From Perca fluviatilis (taxonomy: Eukaryota > Chordata > Actinopteri > Perciformes > Percidae): a stretch of DNA of 64,000 bases. The position numbers and the translations under genes were made by a program. This document shows positions 1 through 21,483 of this stretch, one piece after another. Each line of letters opens with the position of its first letter. Within the stretch, counting starts at the first letter, position 1. Under the pieces are notes generated by a model. The model made no database searches. It was not told the DNA's origin and worked only from the letters and a program-made list of their open reading frames with translations. The stretch spans positions 10,488,097 through 10,552,096 of the forward strand of contig NC_053120.1 in the NCBI RefSeq assembly GCF_010015445.1, given 5' to 3'.

Positions 1-77
1 CTCAGTTGGAAAAAGGCCTGCACTTCTACTGTATAGGACTGCACAAAGGCAAGCTATACCTAAGATATAATAATATA

Positions 78-613
78 CAGTGGTGGAGGAAGTACTGAAT
101 CTCAGTGCTTAAGTAAAAGTACAAATAACCACAGACATATTTACTTTAGTAAAAGCAGAAGTACCACAATGACAACCCTACTTAAGTAAAAGTAAAAAGT
201 ACCTGATTTTAAATGTACTTTAAGTATTAAAAGTAAAAGTACTTGCATAACGATTTATTCTCTTAATCTTATTTGCATATTAAGTTGGTTAGTTCGTTAG
301 TTAGTTTGCACCTTGGTCAGAGAGGGCACTGTGTCTAGTGACCTGTGATCGGTGGTTCAGTTATTTTGATGCTGAGCTTCGACAGTATCCACACTGTCCA
401 CTACCACAAACAAGGCCTGGCTTTTTAAAAAAGTTCCTATCCTAACCAGCATAAAACGGAAATATGTTTTTAGAATCGGAATGCAGTTGGTTTTATTCAT
501 GGATGTATTTTAAGACGGTTTTATTTCCTTTAACCATGGGAGCGTAAGTAAATAAAGTGTGTGAAGCAGCGGAAATGGGGAGGCAGATGTGAAGAGGTCC
601 AGCCAATTAAAAA

Positions 614-664
<51 letters not shown>

Positions 665-1135
665 ATATATGTCTTACGCAGCATGGTGGAGAAGTAAACG
701 ACTGTGGAGAGAAATAGATGGCAACTATGATTTAAAAACGGGAATAATAAAAAAGAAACATTTTCATTTTCCCTTTTACCGGAGGTTTTATTACCGAGGG
801 TCAGCAGCGCTGCGCCGGGCTCTGGAGCACCGGAGCCGGGTTGGAAGCCGATGAAGGATCAGCGGTGCCCCATATATATCTATGGCAACCAAACTTCACT
901 GGTGAGACAAACGTGTGACGGTCAGGAAGCGATTTTGGCAGGGGGAAAAACTGATCAGAAAATGTAACGGAATGTTGTAGAAATGTAGTGGAGTAGAAAG
1001 TATAGATAATTGCTAAAATGTAAGGAAAAGTCAAAAGTATGCACTATTGATTCTACTTAAGTAAAGTACAGATACGTGAAAAATGTACTTAAGTACAGTA
1101 ACAAAGTATTTGTACTTCGTTACATTCCACCACTG
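78..1135. mobile_element. Non-autonomous hAT-type element with perfect 8-bp target duplication
   Basis: The left end reads CAGTGGTGGAGGAAGTACTG and the right end is the inverted match ending TTCCACCACTG. The element is flanked by identical 8-bp copies of ATAATATA at 70-77 and 1136-1143, which is the hAT signature. Both ends carry the AAGTAAAAGTAC-type subterminal repeats common in teleost hAT families. The interior has a poly(A)/(AT)n tract at about 609-662 and no transposase reading frame, so it would have been moved in trans. More degraded members of the same family lie at 24314-25349, 26152-26345, 27205-27527 and about 30850-31300. Confidence 0.9.
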
Positions 1136-1143
1136 ATAATATA

Positions 1144-2556
1144 CCGTATATTGATGTGTTCAAACAATATTGTATCTCATCTTTTCAACAAGGGGTGGTG
1201 CATACTTTCTCTGAGAAAAAAAAGCATTAGCAAATAGCATAAGGATATAATTATCAAGCAGGTAGAAGCCTTTACTTTTCATTTCACACAGCTATAGCAC
1301 TCAAATAAGTTAAGGTCATTGTATCGCCTAAGAACACTTATCTGTCAAAGTAATAATCAAAAACCCACTTGATATTGTGTCGCATTTTACAACACCAATA
1401 TTACTTTCATATTCCCCACCTCTATCTAACAGGAGTCAACACACCCAACATTGCCAATGGGTCCCAGATCAGATGCAGTAGTAAAGGCACCTGGCAAGAT
1501 GCCCTCCTGCACCAGACTTTAGAAATGTTTTGCAGGGTTTGACTAACTGGGAGGACACCATAGAGCATATCCACGACATGCCAGAAAATCTCATTGCTGA
1601 CTTCAGAGCACATTAGCCTCTGAATCACACACATCTCCCATTTTCCAGTAATTCAAATAGGTCTGGTGTTGTGCTCACTGACAGCTGTTTCCCTGGTAGG
1701 AAAAGCAACCAAGCCAATCATATGTTTGTAGGCATGATTAAGTTCACCTTCCTGTGCAAGAGCCAGAAGAATGGTCACGAAAATAGCCACAAGCATAGAT
1801 GAGATGGACACAGCTATAGCAACTGTCTTAAAGTTGACATACAGAAATAAAAACTCTTAATTCTAATGTTTCCTTGATCTGCTTAAAAAACGAAACCAAA
1901 ATGAAATGGTAATTTGGTCCGATTATCAGGTGGTGGAGGCTGCTCAGGAAAAGGGTGCCTGTACTGCTCTGCTTGCGCTGTTGCAAATACAAAACTGACC
2001 AAGTTAAGCATCCAGGGCAAGAATGGATGTATATCTACATGATGTACATGGAGCAATGGAGTTTAAAAAATAAATAAAAAAAATAAAAGTGGATAGCACC
2101 CTCTGAAATTGAGACATCGATCTTCCAACTGACACAAAATTGTCAAACCAGTTAAAGTTTAGAGTTGTGAACTTGTGACTGACACAAATATGCATGACAT
2201 TGATAGTTAACCAGAAAGAAAAACAGCAAACTTTATTTACAAAGTAGAGTAGCATTGAATATGTACAAAAACAAGCTAAAGCGGAAATCCCTGAGTTAAA
2301 ACAAACCACCCATTGAGCATTTCTGCGATCTGATACCCTGATCAGGATGCAGCTAAGCACTTTAGGACAAAAGAGGAAGCTTCCTCACAACACAGGATGT
2401 GTGGAATGGGGAAACATTGGCCTAGACACAAGCTTGCATTGAATACTGAAACACAACTAAAAAAAGAAGTTGTTCGAGCTAACAGTGGCAGGTTGGCAAG
2501 ATCAAACATATGTTTAGTCTCTACAAGACATAATATATTTGTTGTTGAGGTTGGTA
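1144..2556. other. Non-coding stretch, no gene recognised
   Basis: Unique-looking AT-rich sequence. Short open frames on both strands (for example 1422-1634 and 2004-2360, minus) lack recognisable domains and convincing splice context. If the divergent first exon at 3650-3990 is real, this stretch would be intron 1 of that gene. Confidence 0.5.
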
Positions 2557-2939
2557 TGGAAGCCCATTTCCGCCAATGCAATGAAAAAAAAAAGATCCTG
2601 TGAGTCATAACGAAAGACTTTCTCATTATGACTTAGTATCTCAAAATAATGACTTAGTATCTTTAAATAATGAGATAGTATCTCAAAATAATGACTTCTC
2701 ATTATTTTGAGAAAGCTTCTCATCATTTTGAGATATTAACTTAATATTTTGAAAAAGTGTCTCATTATTTTGAGATACTAAGTCATTATTTGGGAATGCT
2801 AAGTTGTTATTATGAGATATAAAGTATTTTTTATGAGATACTTAGTCATTATTATGAGATACATTATTTTGAAAAGTTTCTCATTATACTGACTTACAGG
2901 ATCTTTTTTTCCATCACATCGGCGGAAATGAGCTTCCCC
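2557..2939. mobile_element. Foldback (inverted-repeat) element with internal TCTCAAAATAATGA-type repeats
   Basis: The first ~43 bases (2557-2600: GGAAGCCCATTTCCGCC, then an A run and GATCCTG) reappear inverted at 2898-2939 (CAGGATC, T run, then GGCGGAAATGAGCTTCC). Between them, short units of the type CTCATTATTTTGAGATACT are repeated in both orientations, so a single strand could fold along almost its whole length. There is no coding capacity. I see no clear target duplication, so the superfamily is not assigned. Decayed relatives lie at 4108-4560. Confidence 0.75.
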
Positions 2940-3649
2940 AGTTTGGCCAGTTGCACCATATTACACAACAAAGTGAGTTAAGGAAAACACTTGTGAAACC
3001 TTGATCGATTTACATTTTTATTTTGTCAATTACAACGTAACGTTAGATTTGCAGTTTCAGAAAGAAAGATAACATTTCACATAAATTCCCTTTGCTGGAC
3101 TGTCAACAGAGAGGAATTAGTGAAGCATACCTAAGAGACACGCCCTCCTATTTTGACGATGGGACAGTTCCACCCTTCATGTTTCGATCCATCTTCACGC
3201 TGTCACAGAAATATGTGTTGGGAGGAGAGGAAATGAAAACACAAACAACATCACACACGTTCTGCAATCAGCAGATTCACACTGGCTAGCAGCAGGTTAG
3301 CTAACGTTGGGTGTTAGGGAATGACAGCTGCACAACACTGTTAGCTCTCGATATAGCTAGCATAATGATACGAATAACGTTAGTAACGTTATAACAATGC
3401 AAGTAGTTTACAACCACTCAATCAATGTCGGTTTAACGTTAACGTTACCACCACATATCTTTCGACTAAGTTAATGCATACCAGTTTGGAAATGGTTGGC
3501 TAGCTCTCTTGTTCACTAGCTAGTTAGCTAACGGCTAACGCTGAGCCTATGTTCCCCTGGTAGGTAACGTTAAATATTTCCCAACATTAAACACAAGCCA
3601 TTTGTCTATTCAAAGGTAGGAATATGACTAATTTAGCATGATAACTTAC
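2940..3649. other. Non-coding region rich in AACGTT and GCTAGC palindromes
   Basis: No coding exon seen. At least six AACGTT palindromes occur between about 3303 and 3572, together with GCTAGC/TAGCTAGC motifs. It lies just downstream, on the minus strand, of the candidate untranslated exon at 3650-3990, so it may be the start of that gene's first intron and a CpG-bearing promoter-proximal zone. Confidence 0.4.
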
Positions 3650-3990
3650 CCTGTTGAGTTGGCGAAGTGTTTGAAGATGCTGGTCTGACCCTGGCTAGCC
3701 TCCCATCTATCCAGTCCCCAACACTCCCCAAAGCAGACGGTTATCTGTCGCCTGTCAGCCTCTTTGCCAGCAAACCGTTACTCCACACCGACTAGCTATA
3801 AATCCTCGGTTGTACGGCGTACAGTTACAGAACGTGTCCAAAATGTCCAGTCAGTAGAGCTCAAGCTGAGGATGTTATGAGCAGCTGAACTGCTGGTCGA
3901 CTGGACAAGTAGTCTTGCTGCAGCACTGCAGCCACGCTGTCTTTCAAGGGCCCTCCTCCCTTCCTCTCTCAAACACATACACAGAATTAA
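3650..3990 (-). other. Candidate untranslated first exon of a divergent gene (possibly pik3ca)
   Basis: Read on the minus strand, the segment ends in the near-ideal splice donor AACAGG|GTAAGTTAT (junction at 3650/3649). No long open frame leads into it; the ATG nearest the donor is followed two codons later by TAG, so it would be 5' UTR. The right boundary is arbitrary. Known context: in mammals pik3ca and zmat3 are head-to-head neighbours, and zmat3 starts on the plus strand about 2 kb to the right. The gene assignment is inference only, since no pik3ca coding exon is in the window. Confidence 0.3.
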
Positions 3991-4107
3991 ACTGGGTGTG
4001 AGTTATCCGTGTGATGTATTAGAGGTAAAAAAATAAAAATAAAAATGTCGCCTCAATTATGTTTCAAACCACAAAACCATATATTTGATATTCAACTGTT
4101 ATTACAG

Positions 4108-4560
4108 AATCTATATGGAAGCCTATACCGCCAATGTGATTTTAAAATGACAAACTTTCTCAAAATTATGACATACTAGCCTATCTCAAAATAATGACAT
4201 ATCTCAAAATACTGACATAGTATCTCAAAATAAAGTATCTTAAAATCTCAAAATGGGGAGAAACTTTCTAATATAATTTGTTTTACTCAAATGTTATTTC
4301 AGGATCACTGGGGAAGCCATATTCCACCAGTTAGTCATTATAATGAGAAACTTTCTCAAAATAATGAGATAGTATCTTAAAATAACGACTTGGTATCTCA
4401 AACATAATGAGATAGTATCTCAAAATAATGAGAAACTTTCTCAAAGTATCTTTCAAACTCTATTATTTTGTTAAAATGTTATAACAGGATCTTTGTGGAA
4501 GCCCATGTCCGCCAATGTCATGAAAAGAAAAAGATCCTGTTAGTAATTTCTCAAAAGAAT
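4108..4560. repeat. Decayed relatives of the 2557-2939 foldback element
   Basis: Three segments beginning near 4116, 4310 and 4497 repeat the terminal motif (GGAAGCC, then CCGCCAATG) and the internal AAAATAATGAGATAGTATCTC units. The third also repeats the AAAAAGATCCTGTTAG junction. They look like overlapping or nested, partly deleted copies. Confidence 0.6.
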
Positions 4561-4765
4561 GACTTAATATCTTAGAATTATGATTATGTTTTCTTATATA
4601 ATAATGACAAACTTCCTCAAAAAACGAAATGTATCTCAAAAGATTGACTTAGTAGGCCTACATCATCACAGTAAACAAAAAGAGCAAATAAGATAGCAAA
4701 AACTGTTCCAGTGTTTGTCTGCGTGACATCATGCTTTTGCAAAGCAGCCCATAATTTGATGAGAT

Positions 4766-4830
4766 AAGGATATAATATAAGACATTATTGATCCCCAGGG
4801 AAGGAAATTCACACTTTTTCACACATTCAC
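4766..4830. repeat. Dispersed repeat tail (ATTGATCCCC motif)
   Basis: GACATTATTGATCCCCAGGG followed by GGAAATTCACAC resembles the 3' end commonly shared by several teleost LINE/SINE families. A relative occurs at about 22015-22090. There are no coding remnants. The rest of 4560-5930 is AT-rich non-coding sequence apart from the AAG microsatellite. Confidence 0.4.
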
Positions 4831-5274
4831 ACAGTAGGACTAAGACATGATAATTTAAATGAAATAAATAAAATGGATTAAAAAATTACATCTAAACTGC
4901 AAGTCATACTGATGTTGTAGGCCTATGCACTATACATAATAAATAGCCTACAATAAACATAGAATATATGGAAATATATAAGATATATGTATATAAGAAA
5001 ATAAACACACAGTATGATAATAAAAGTACATTTATATGTAATATAGGCCTACAAAGGTGATGAAAAAAATCTAACCTCAAAGCACATAGGCTAGCTTTTT
5101 TTCTGTGGAGCTTTCAACCACATCTTATGATCTCACAGTTCACAGTAAACAGTAATAGTAATATCAAATATTACAAAATTAGTAGCATCACATATTAGTT
5201 TTCTACTAGAATTATAAGAATGATAACAATACCAACAATAATAAAATTAATGTATCTTGTTTTTATTATTATAG

Positions 5275-5365
5275 AAAAAAAGGAGAAGAAGAAGAAAAGG
5301 AAGAAGAAGAAGAAGAAGAAGAAGAAGAAGAAGAAGAAGAAGAAGAAGAAGAAGAAGAAGAAGAA
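5275..5365. repeat. (GAA/AAG)n microsatellite
   Basis: About 90 bases of nearly pure purine AAG repeats. The Lys- or Phe/Leu-rich reading frames that cross it are artefacts of the repeat. It lies about 600 bases upstream of zmat3 exon 1. Confidence 0.95.
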
Positions 5366-5934
5366 ATTGTTAGGCCTATTTATTGCAGATGCAGTTTTCA
5401 ATACTTTAAAGTCTATTAGTGTTTGACTATTGTAGCATTTTATTTCATTGTATTTGCCTATAGGCTATTAACTCATAGGCTATTAACAACATTATCATCA
5501 CAATAGCAGCCTGGCTGTTTTCACTGCAGATTTGAGACTCATAGCCAGCCACGGGTGATCAGGGTCTACCACATAGGTGTAACATGTACACAATGTGTCA
5601 TGATTGAAAACCATGCTGTTCAGCAGCGGTGGCATCGGAAATGGACTGTACCAACAAGGAGAGGGATGCTGGAGGATCCTCGGCAGGACAAAAATGTAAT
5701 TTCGCGAGGGAAACATGTTTTTTGGTACTTAATGTGAAAATACTAACGCAATGTGTTTACATGTTGGCCATTTAAAACGTATTTTTGCTGGCTGGCGATT
5801 TCTGTATTTCGCTCTCATCTTTGAATCACCCCTCCGGTGAAAGCCTTAGTGTCTGAGCGTGTGCTAGGTACTGTCATCCTGCCTGACCGCCAGGTTTTTT
5901 GGAGAGAAGAAGTTGGAAAAGGGATGTGGCTGCG

Positions 5935-14905
<8,971 letters not shown>

Positions 14906-15263
14906 GAAACACAAGGGAGGATGGGGGAAGAGAAAAGACAGAGTGGGAAGGTGGGAAGACAAAAAAAAAAGAGAAGACCAAAGTGCAGCAAAGCAAATAT
15001 TACCTGGTGTTTGAGGGGCATATTTAGTGAAGGGATTAGCCCAAATGGCCTCAAGACCTTGTTGCAATTCATTTGATTTATGCTTAAACACTTAAATCCT
15101 CGTATTTGACATAATGCTCTACCATATGAAGCTATAATTAGATTTGATGGATTTATTTGATCTGGGTATTACAAATTCAGTCTGTATATTGAAGCAGGCC
15201 ACACCATGTATGCTGAGAAGAGGAATTTGAGAAAAATATGGATTTTTGACATACAAGTAAAAA

Positions 15264-15309
15264 GAAAGTCTCTTTTTATAGGCACTGAAAGTCTCTTTTT
15301 ATAGGCACT
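15264..15309. repeat. Perfect 23-bp tandem duplication
   Basis: The unit GAAAGTCTCTTTTTATAGGC + ACT occurs twice head-to-tail (15264-15286 and 15287-15309) without mismatch, about 360 bases after the zmat3 stop codon and so probably in the 3' UTR. Confidence 0.9.
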
Positions 15310-17908
15310 GAATCAGATCACATATTTGACCCACCATTTTGTTGTACTGTTTGTGGTTCCTCTAAGGCTTTGAGTGGGTTGCATTCTGACTCAGGATACA
15401 GGTAAATGAATTGCAAGTAAATCTTGAGCTTGTTCAGGCTACAGGAAGAGGCCTAGTGGGGCACAGAAGGCCAACATGGGACACACTTAGGAAAGACGAG
15501 GACATGCAGAGGGTTCAAACATTAAGGCAGAGCGCAAAATGTTGAAAATAGAGAGAAACCGGTTGGTAGAGGTAAAAGGATGCATAGAGGGAAACACTGG
15601 AAAAACTATCATCATTGAGGAAAAAGTTTGAGACAAAATTCTTGAGTGTGAATCAGCCCTGCAGGTATTTTTGTACAGGCCCTATAACAGGGACTTCAGG
15701 GCCACGTAGTGACCACTGAGCCAAAAATTTAACATCTTTATAACCTAACACAGGTATAAAAAAAAAGAAATCGAAAGCACTATTCGCTAATTTAAAAACA
15801 CAAAGCACAACAAACATCACCTGGTAGAAGAATGGTTCCATGAAGCTGTTAGCCTTAGCCGACCTCTCAGCGGTCCTTTGGAGTGTATTAGGCGGAAAGG
15901 TTCACCCTGGCTAGCCTTGTTTGTGCCTTTAGTGAGAATTTGGCTAAAGAGTCAACCATTTTGAAAACCAAGCTACAGTATGGATTGGGGTTTTCTATAT
16001 TCTGTTTCATCTCTCTTCTCGTGATGAATCCACATAAATACTAGGTAAATATTCTTAAATTACGTTATAGATGTAAATATAGGATAATACATACATAAAT
16101 ACATAAATGCTATTGGATTATTTGGTTAATGTTAGCCTAGCATATATTGCAAACACTCATAATGTATATAATAATTATCAGGAATCTCGTACAAAGTGTG
16201 CACTGACTGAATGTTTATCCATCAGCACTGCGTTTTTGTGTGTGGATTTTACTGTAGGCCCTCTATACTACTTGTTCATTGGTGAAGTAACTCTGGTACC
16301 ATCCATCTAGTTAAAAGCTGCTAGCCTCATCATTGGGACTGTGCTGGAGGACCACATGCCAGGAGAGGCTGTCTCTGAGGCAGCAGGGTTCAAGCTCAGT
16401 CTATGCCTTGACAACACAGCCAAACTGGCACTGTGATGGGAGGAAATGTACAAACACGTTGGGAACTCAGTAATGCGTGCAGCCGAAAGCATTTAACTCC
16501 AAACGTCTAATGAGTTTGCAAATTGCAAATGAACATGTGCAGAGCTCAAGGATGTTTCTGGTTGTAAAACATATCATTTAATTCTCCCAATCGGTCTTGA
16601 TTCCCAGAGGGGACATAACCAGGTTTTACTGCTGTGTGAAACGGCTGCAGAGGACTGATGTGGATCGTGTCTGTGGATCTTCTTTTGTTTATGTTTAGTT
16701 TGTTTTTGTTCTTACCTCGTACGAGCCAAGTCCAGCTGTGGTTAAGCCTGAGCCTGAGTGTTAAGCCCATCCTGAAAAGATCAGTTATGTAATCGGAATC
16801 AAATCAGATTTTCTCTTTCTGTTTATTTGATTATCTGTTCCAGTTCAGTGGTGCTGAGCTGAACACAGTGCAGTCGCGAAGCATTTGGAGTTATATTGTC
16901 GTACTTTAAATGACTAAAGAAGACAATGACAGGGTACAACAATCTACATTTTTCTTGTTTCAAACAAACAACTCTTTTAAATAGTTATTTAAAGATCGAT
17001 GATTCTTTAATCCTATAAATATAAAATAATACATATTTTATTCATGCCTCAAGAAATTATTTCATGTAGCAGTTAAAAGGATTTTCCATCTATATATTTA
17101 GATCTCAACATGTATCACATGTTCAGATCAAGGATAGAGATCTGTAGTTCAAAGGAAAGAAAAAAACCTTCCTGTTTCCACCTTTACTGCAGAGCAGAAG
17201 TGCACACACACGTGCACACACACTCCCACATAATTCAATCAGTCAAAGGCCTGATCGGGTAATCAGAAGTGTTATAGAGGGAAATGAAAGCAGCATCCAT
17301 GGTTTGGTTAGCTTTGGGGAGAGGCAGCTGTTCACAGCTTTCATTTGTCTCTGGAGCACAAACACACACACCTGATCACATACGTGAGGACACTCAGGAG
17401 AAAAGCACTGTGACGACAACAAACTGTGGGGTTTGGGGATTTAAACATGTGAGAGAAGAAGAGAGACAAACAGAGCAATGAAAACAAAATGCTAGGCTGT
17501 TTATTAGCCCACTGTGCTGTATGCTTTAATAGAAAAGTAACACAGATAAGCTGATGAAAGCAGAGCTGTAACGAAAGCTGTGGGTGAGACAGCTAGTCAA
17601 AGAGTTCTTCAGGTTGCAGTCTGTTAATAGCACTCCTGCTCCTACTCTAGAAATAACACGCTTTGTCTTACATGAAAGAATAAGTACCATAACCTTTTAT
17701 TATGTTGACAGGCTCACACTCCAATGGAGCTACTGAACACCTTCAGCAAATGCATGAAATAATAAACCGCAAAGGAATGAAGGAAATGAGGAGATCGTAG
17801 AAAACTATCAAACTGCTGAGAGGCATTGCCTTAAGAGCCTTTAAGATAAGACAGTATCCTGGACACCTTTTTGTGTCTGTTCAGTCACATGTTTGGACTC
17901 TCTAAACC

Positions 17909-18080
17909 AGTGGTTCCCGAACACTTTTGGCTCGGGACCCCTTAAAATATCTACTTGAGATCCCTCATAACAGGTTATGGCCTTAGTGTGGACAGTGTGA
18001 TTTTTCCTATAATAAAATTGTTTCTTTGAACAAGACAGGAAACTGCCCTGGGGCCCCAAACCCCCCCAGAGGCCCAAAAA
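17909..18080. repeat. hAT-type remnant (CAGTGGTTCCC end)
   Basis: CAGTGGTTCCCGAACACTTT followed by GGCTCGGGACCCC resembles one end of a widespread hAT MITE family, also represented by the complete copy at 12144-12256. The other terminus is not identifiable here, so it is degraded or truncated. Confidence 0.5.
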
Positions 18081-18354
18081 GTCCCAAGTTCTGATTGCCG
18101 ATGTGATTTTGTACTTTGATGAATTGAGAAGTTGTGGGGAGTTTGCACAGCTAAAGTACATAAACTAAGGCAAGTTTTGCATAATAAGCTAATCTTGTCC
18201 TGCCCTATCCTGTAGAGGAACCCTGTGTCAAAAACCTCGTATTAAAACCTTTACATGTATTTTTCAATTTCAATTGTGCTCACATGTTGCATATATCTCC
18301 CTAAAGTTGTGTTTAATCACATTACCTATAACTCAGACATTTATAACCTTTTTT

Positions 18355-18545
18355 TTTCTCGCATTTTGTGGCATTTTTCAGCTTTATTGAAAAATTGACA
18401 AAGCAGACAGAATACAAGGGGAGGGAGAGGGGTATGATGTGCAACTAAGTTCCCTGGCCTTATCCTCAATGTTGTTGAATGTTGCGGTTAGGTTGCTTGC
18501 ATTGTAACCATTAGTCTACCAAGCCGCTCGCCAGGTGGTATGATT
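18355..18545. repeat. Probable degraded dispersed repeat
   Basis: The order of motifs (TTTATTGAAAAATTGACA, GGGGAGGGAGAGGGGTATGA, ending in ACCAAGCCGCTCGCCAGGTG) resembles an abundant teleost SINE-like repeat. No coding sequence. Assignment rests on pattern recognition alone. Confidence 0.35.
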
Positions 18546-20983
18546 CCACCATATCATTGGTTGGCTTGATTGGCTTCTCGGTGTCTGGGCAATTTATGAA
18601 GCTATCATAGTCTGCTGATATGCACTGTGCTTAAGAGAACTTGGAGGCAACCGGGCACATACATCATTTATTGTAGGGTGGGAGGTGGTGGGTCATCAGG
18701 AGTCCAACAGCAAATTTCTGCTCTGGGGTCCCTTAACGGGTTAATTCAGCCATGTATCTGAAGCCTGCAAAAAACCTTGCGAAAAGTTGTAAAAAAAAAG
18801 AAACTTGATTTTGAGTGGCAGAGACTATACTTCTTTCTTATCCCTTAAATTATCTTGTGTCCCCCTCACACTTCAACTGTAAAGGCATTTTCTTTCTGCT
18901 TTTTTGTGACGATGTTATACCTATCACAGCAATGGTTGTAGATTGGTTTTGCTTTTTGAAACACATTAAAGATCACTGACCCTCCACTATATGAGTCAGG
19001 ACACTGAAGGAGGCCACAAGAGGACTTGGACAAAATTGCATTTAAGTATAATTATTTATCACAATTAACATTTCATCCAAAGCCTCTTTATTAATTTGAA
19101 AGAGTTTTAAAGGGAACAATTCAAAAAGCGTCAATCTAATGGTATTTTCGCTTGATTCAAGAACATCTTGAGGCTCTAATTGAAATAACATAGTAAACAC
19201 CATTTGTAGTTAATGGGCTAAAACATGCCAAACTGCCGGTAAACTGCTCCTTTTATACAGGACTATTTTTGGATGGATATTGTTGCAGTGAAACACTATT
19301 CTGCATTTAAGGATCTTCATTGGTTGCACAAATGTTTTACACAGTCGAAAGCCAACAAAATCAAAAAACCACTGTGGTAAATAATGGCATCTTCGTACCG
19401 GCATTTACTTTTAACAGGTTTAATATTTTGCCAGTCAGCCTTTTTATTAGCTCTGTGTTCACTGAAATGGATTAGACTGCATTAACGCTTCTAGAAAGAC
19501 TAGTTGTTGTATAGTCTGGTAATATGCTAAAATAGTTCAAATACAAATGGGGTACTGTTTCTGTTTGTTTTGTTCCAACTGTGTTTACTTGTTAGAAACT
19601 GTAACAGCTGGTAACTATAATACACTGAGAATTATTGGTTTCACTGTTCACTACATTAACCAACGCTGTTATCTGAATGCTGTGCTTCAGCACCATAATT
19701 TATGAGTTGAACTTCAGTTCTTCATTTTAAATCACAGAGAAGTGTTAACATATTGCACCGTATACATTGTATTCTGGTTTATTTTGTGCATGAGTAAAGT
19801 CATACCTAATAACTGTTTAAATGTTTTCTACTATTGAGAGAAAATATGACAGAGAGGATGCTGTTCAAGAACGTTTGTTTACATGACCGGTTGGTTGGAA
19901 ATGTCTGTATGCTGTGCTGAATCTACAAAAGGGCGTTGGAAAGAATCATGGTTTTGCACTGAATATAAAAAGGCACTTGTGAAGAAAAGTATGTGTTGTT
20001 TAGTTCAGGTGAAGACTTTGTTGTCATTGTTTGCCTCTCAATAATCTGTATCCTAATGTTTACAAGGTGAGAAGTTGAAGCTGTTATGGATGTGTATTAG
20101 ATTTGTAATTCTGTGTATCCATCTGTTGCGCTGTTGGACTGATCAGACCAGGGCAGATGGGCAACACTGAGATTAAGTAGAGGAAACCCCACTATAATCT
20201 GTAAACTATAACCTGTAACCTAGCATTGGTACAAATTATTAGGCCTGTATCTAAAGATGTTTGTCCATTACGTCAATGAAAGAGAAAGCGTTATTATTGG
20301 CCACAACAAACACTTTTCTTTGTTCTCTGAAATTACAGTGACAAAGAGTCACTTGAGAGTTTTTTCATCAATTGTCTGGAGAAAGTTAAATCCAAATTAT
20401 TGGGTTATCACTTTTATGTTTATCTGAAAGGCTTCTTTAGTCCAACTGTTGTGGGGAATAGTAGCATTAGCGCGGGACCATCCACTGTTAAAATGAGGGC
20501 ATGTAAGAGTCCGGTTGCAATCAAGTCCCCACAACAATTTGAACTGAAGAAGCTCTTTATGCTAAGCTAAGCTAATCACCTCCTGGCTCCAGCTCCATAC
20601 TTAATGATACAGAAAAAATGAGTGTCAGTCTCCTCATCTAACTGGCCAGAAATAGAATATCATTTTTTTCCCTGCATATACTGTGTGCTTGTCAACTTCA
20701 GCTATATTGCTTTCTAATGTTGTTACTCAATCACAACACAAAGCCCATGTGTCCTGGTCTACAAACTGAGTCATTCTTGTACACTGACAGAATTCAGGAC
20801 CCCTCACCTCCATCTACTGTTAGGGGCCAAAAAAACTCCAAGCAGCGCCCCCCCCTGCAGGACAGTATGTATGCCTGTACTCTCTGTGAAAACCTCAGCA
20901 CACTTTCAGTGCCTCTGAACAATGTTGCCAATATACCACTGACTGACTGACTGGATGGATGCCTGGACAACTGATTTCTGAGG

Positions 20984-21026
<43 letters not shown>

Positions 21027-21056
21027 GTGTGTTTTGTGTGTGTGTGTGTGTGTGTG
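20984..21056. repeat. (GT)n microsatellite
   Basis: Interrupted GT repeat in the region downstream of zmat3. Confidence 0.95.
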
Positions 21057-21483
21057 AACGTTTGTGTGTTTCCTGACGGGTGAATAAACGTGCAGATGAT
21101 ATTAATCACCAGGCTGAGTTGATGATTATTACAGTGAATGTGTGTCTCATGTGTTCTCTTCCGTGGCTCAGCTCGTAACGCTCCAGGGGAAATAACCGCT
21201 CTGCTAGCTGATGCTGTTATAGACTCACAAGGAGGAGACGCTCTCCATAACCTAGTTTTCACTGCACTGATAGCCAGGCTTTACTCATTATTCTTGATGT
21301 AACCAATGCCAAGAAAGCTGTTCTTGTGCCCCCGGTAGTTTGTTTGTTTGCCTGTCAGCAGGATATCTCACAAACCTTATGAACAGATTGCCTGAAATGT
21401 GGTGTATTGGCCTCAGGTTTAAGTTTGGATTTCTTCTTTGTTCTTTCTAATTTGCAGCTATTAAATCAGTGCTTAAATTTGGG

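Noticed and set aside
1430..1620. Coding-looking phrases on the plus strand (for example LTNWEDTIEHIHDMPENL)
   Set aside because: They sit in different frames, are broken by stops and lack consistent splice sites. I recognise no family, so I did not call a gene or pseudogene.
3796..3978. 60-codon minus-strand open frame in the candidate divergent first exon
   Set aside because: No recognisable domain, and it stops well before the splice donor. More likely chance in a GC-richer 5' UTR.
5195..5426. Lys-rich and Phe-rich open frames
   Set aside because: They are translations of the (AAG)n microsatellite.
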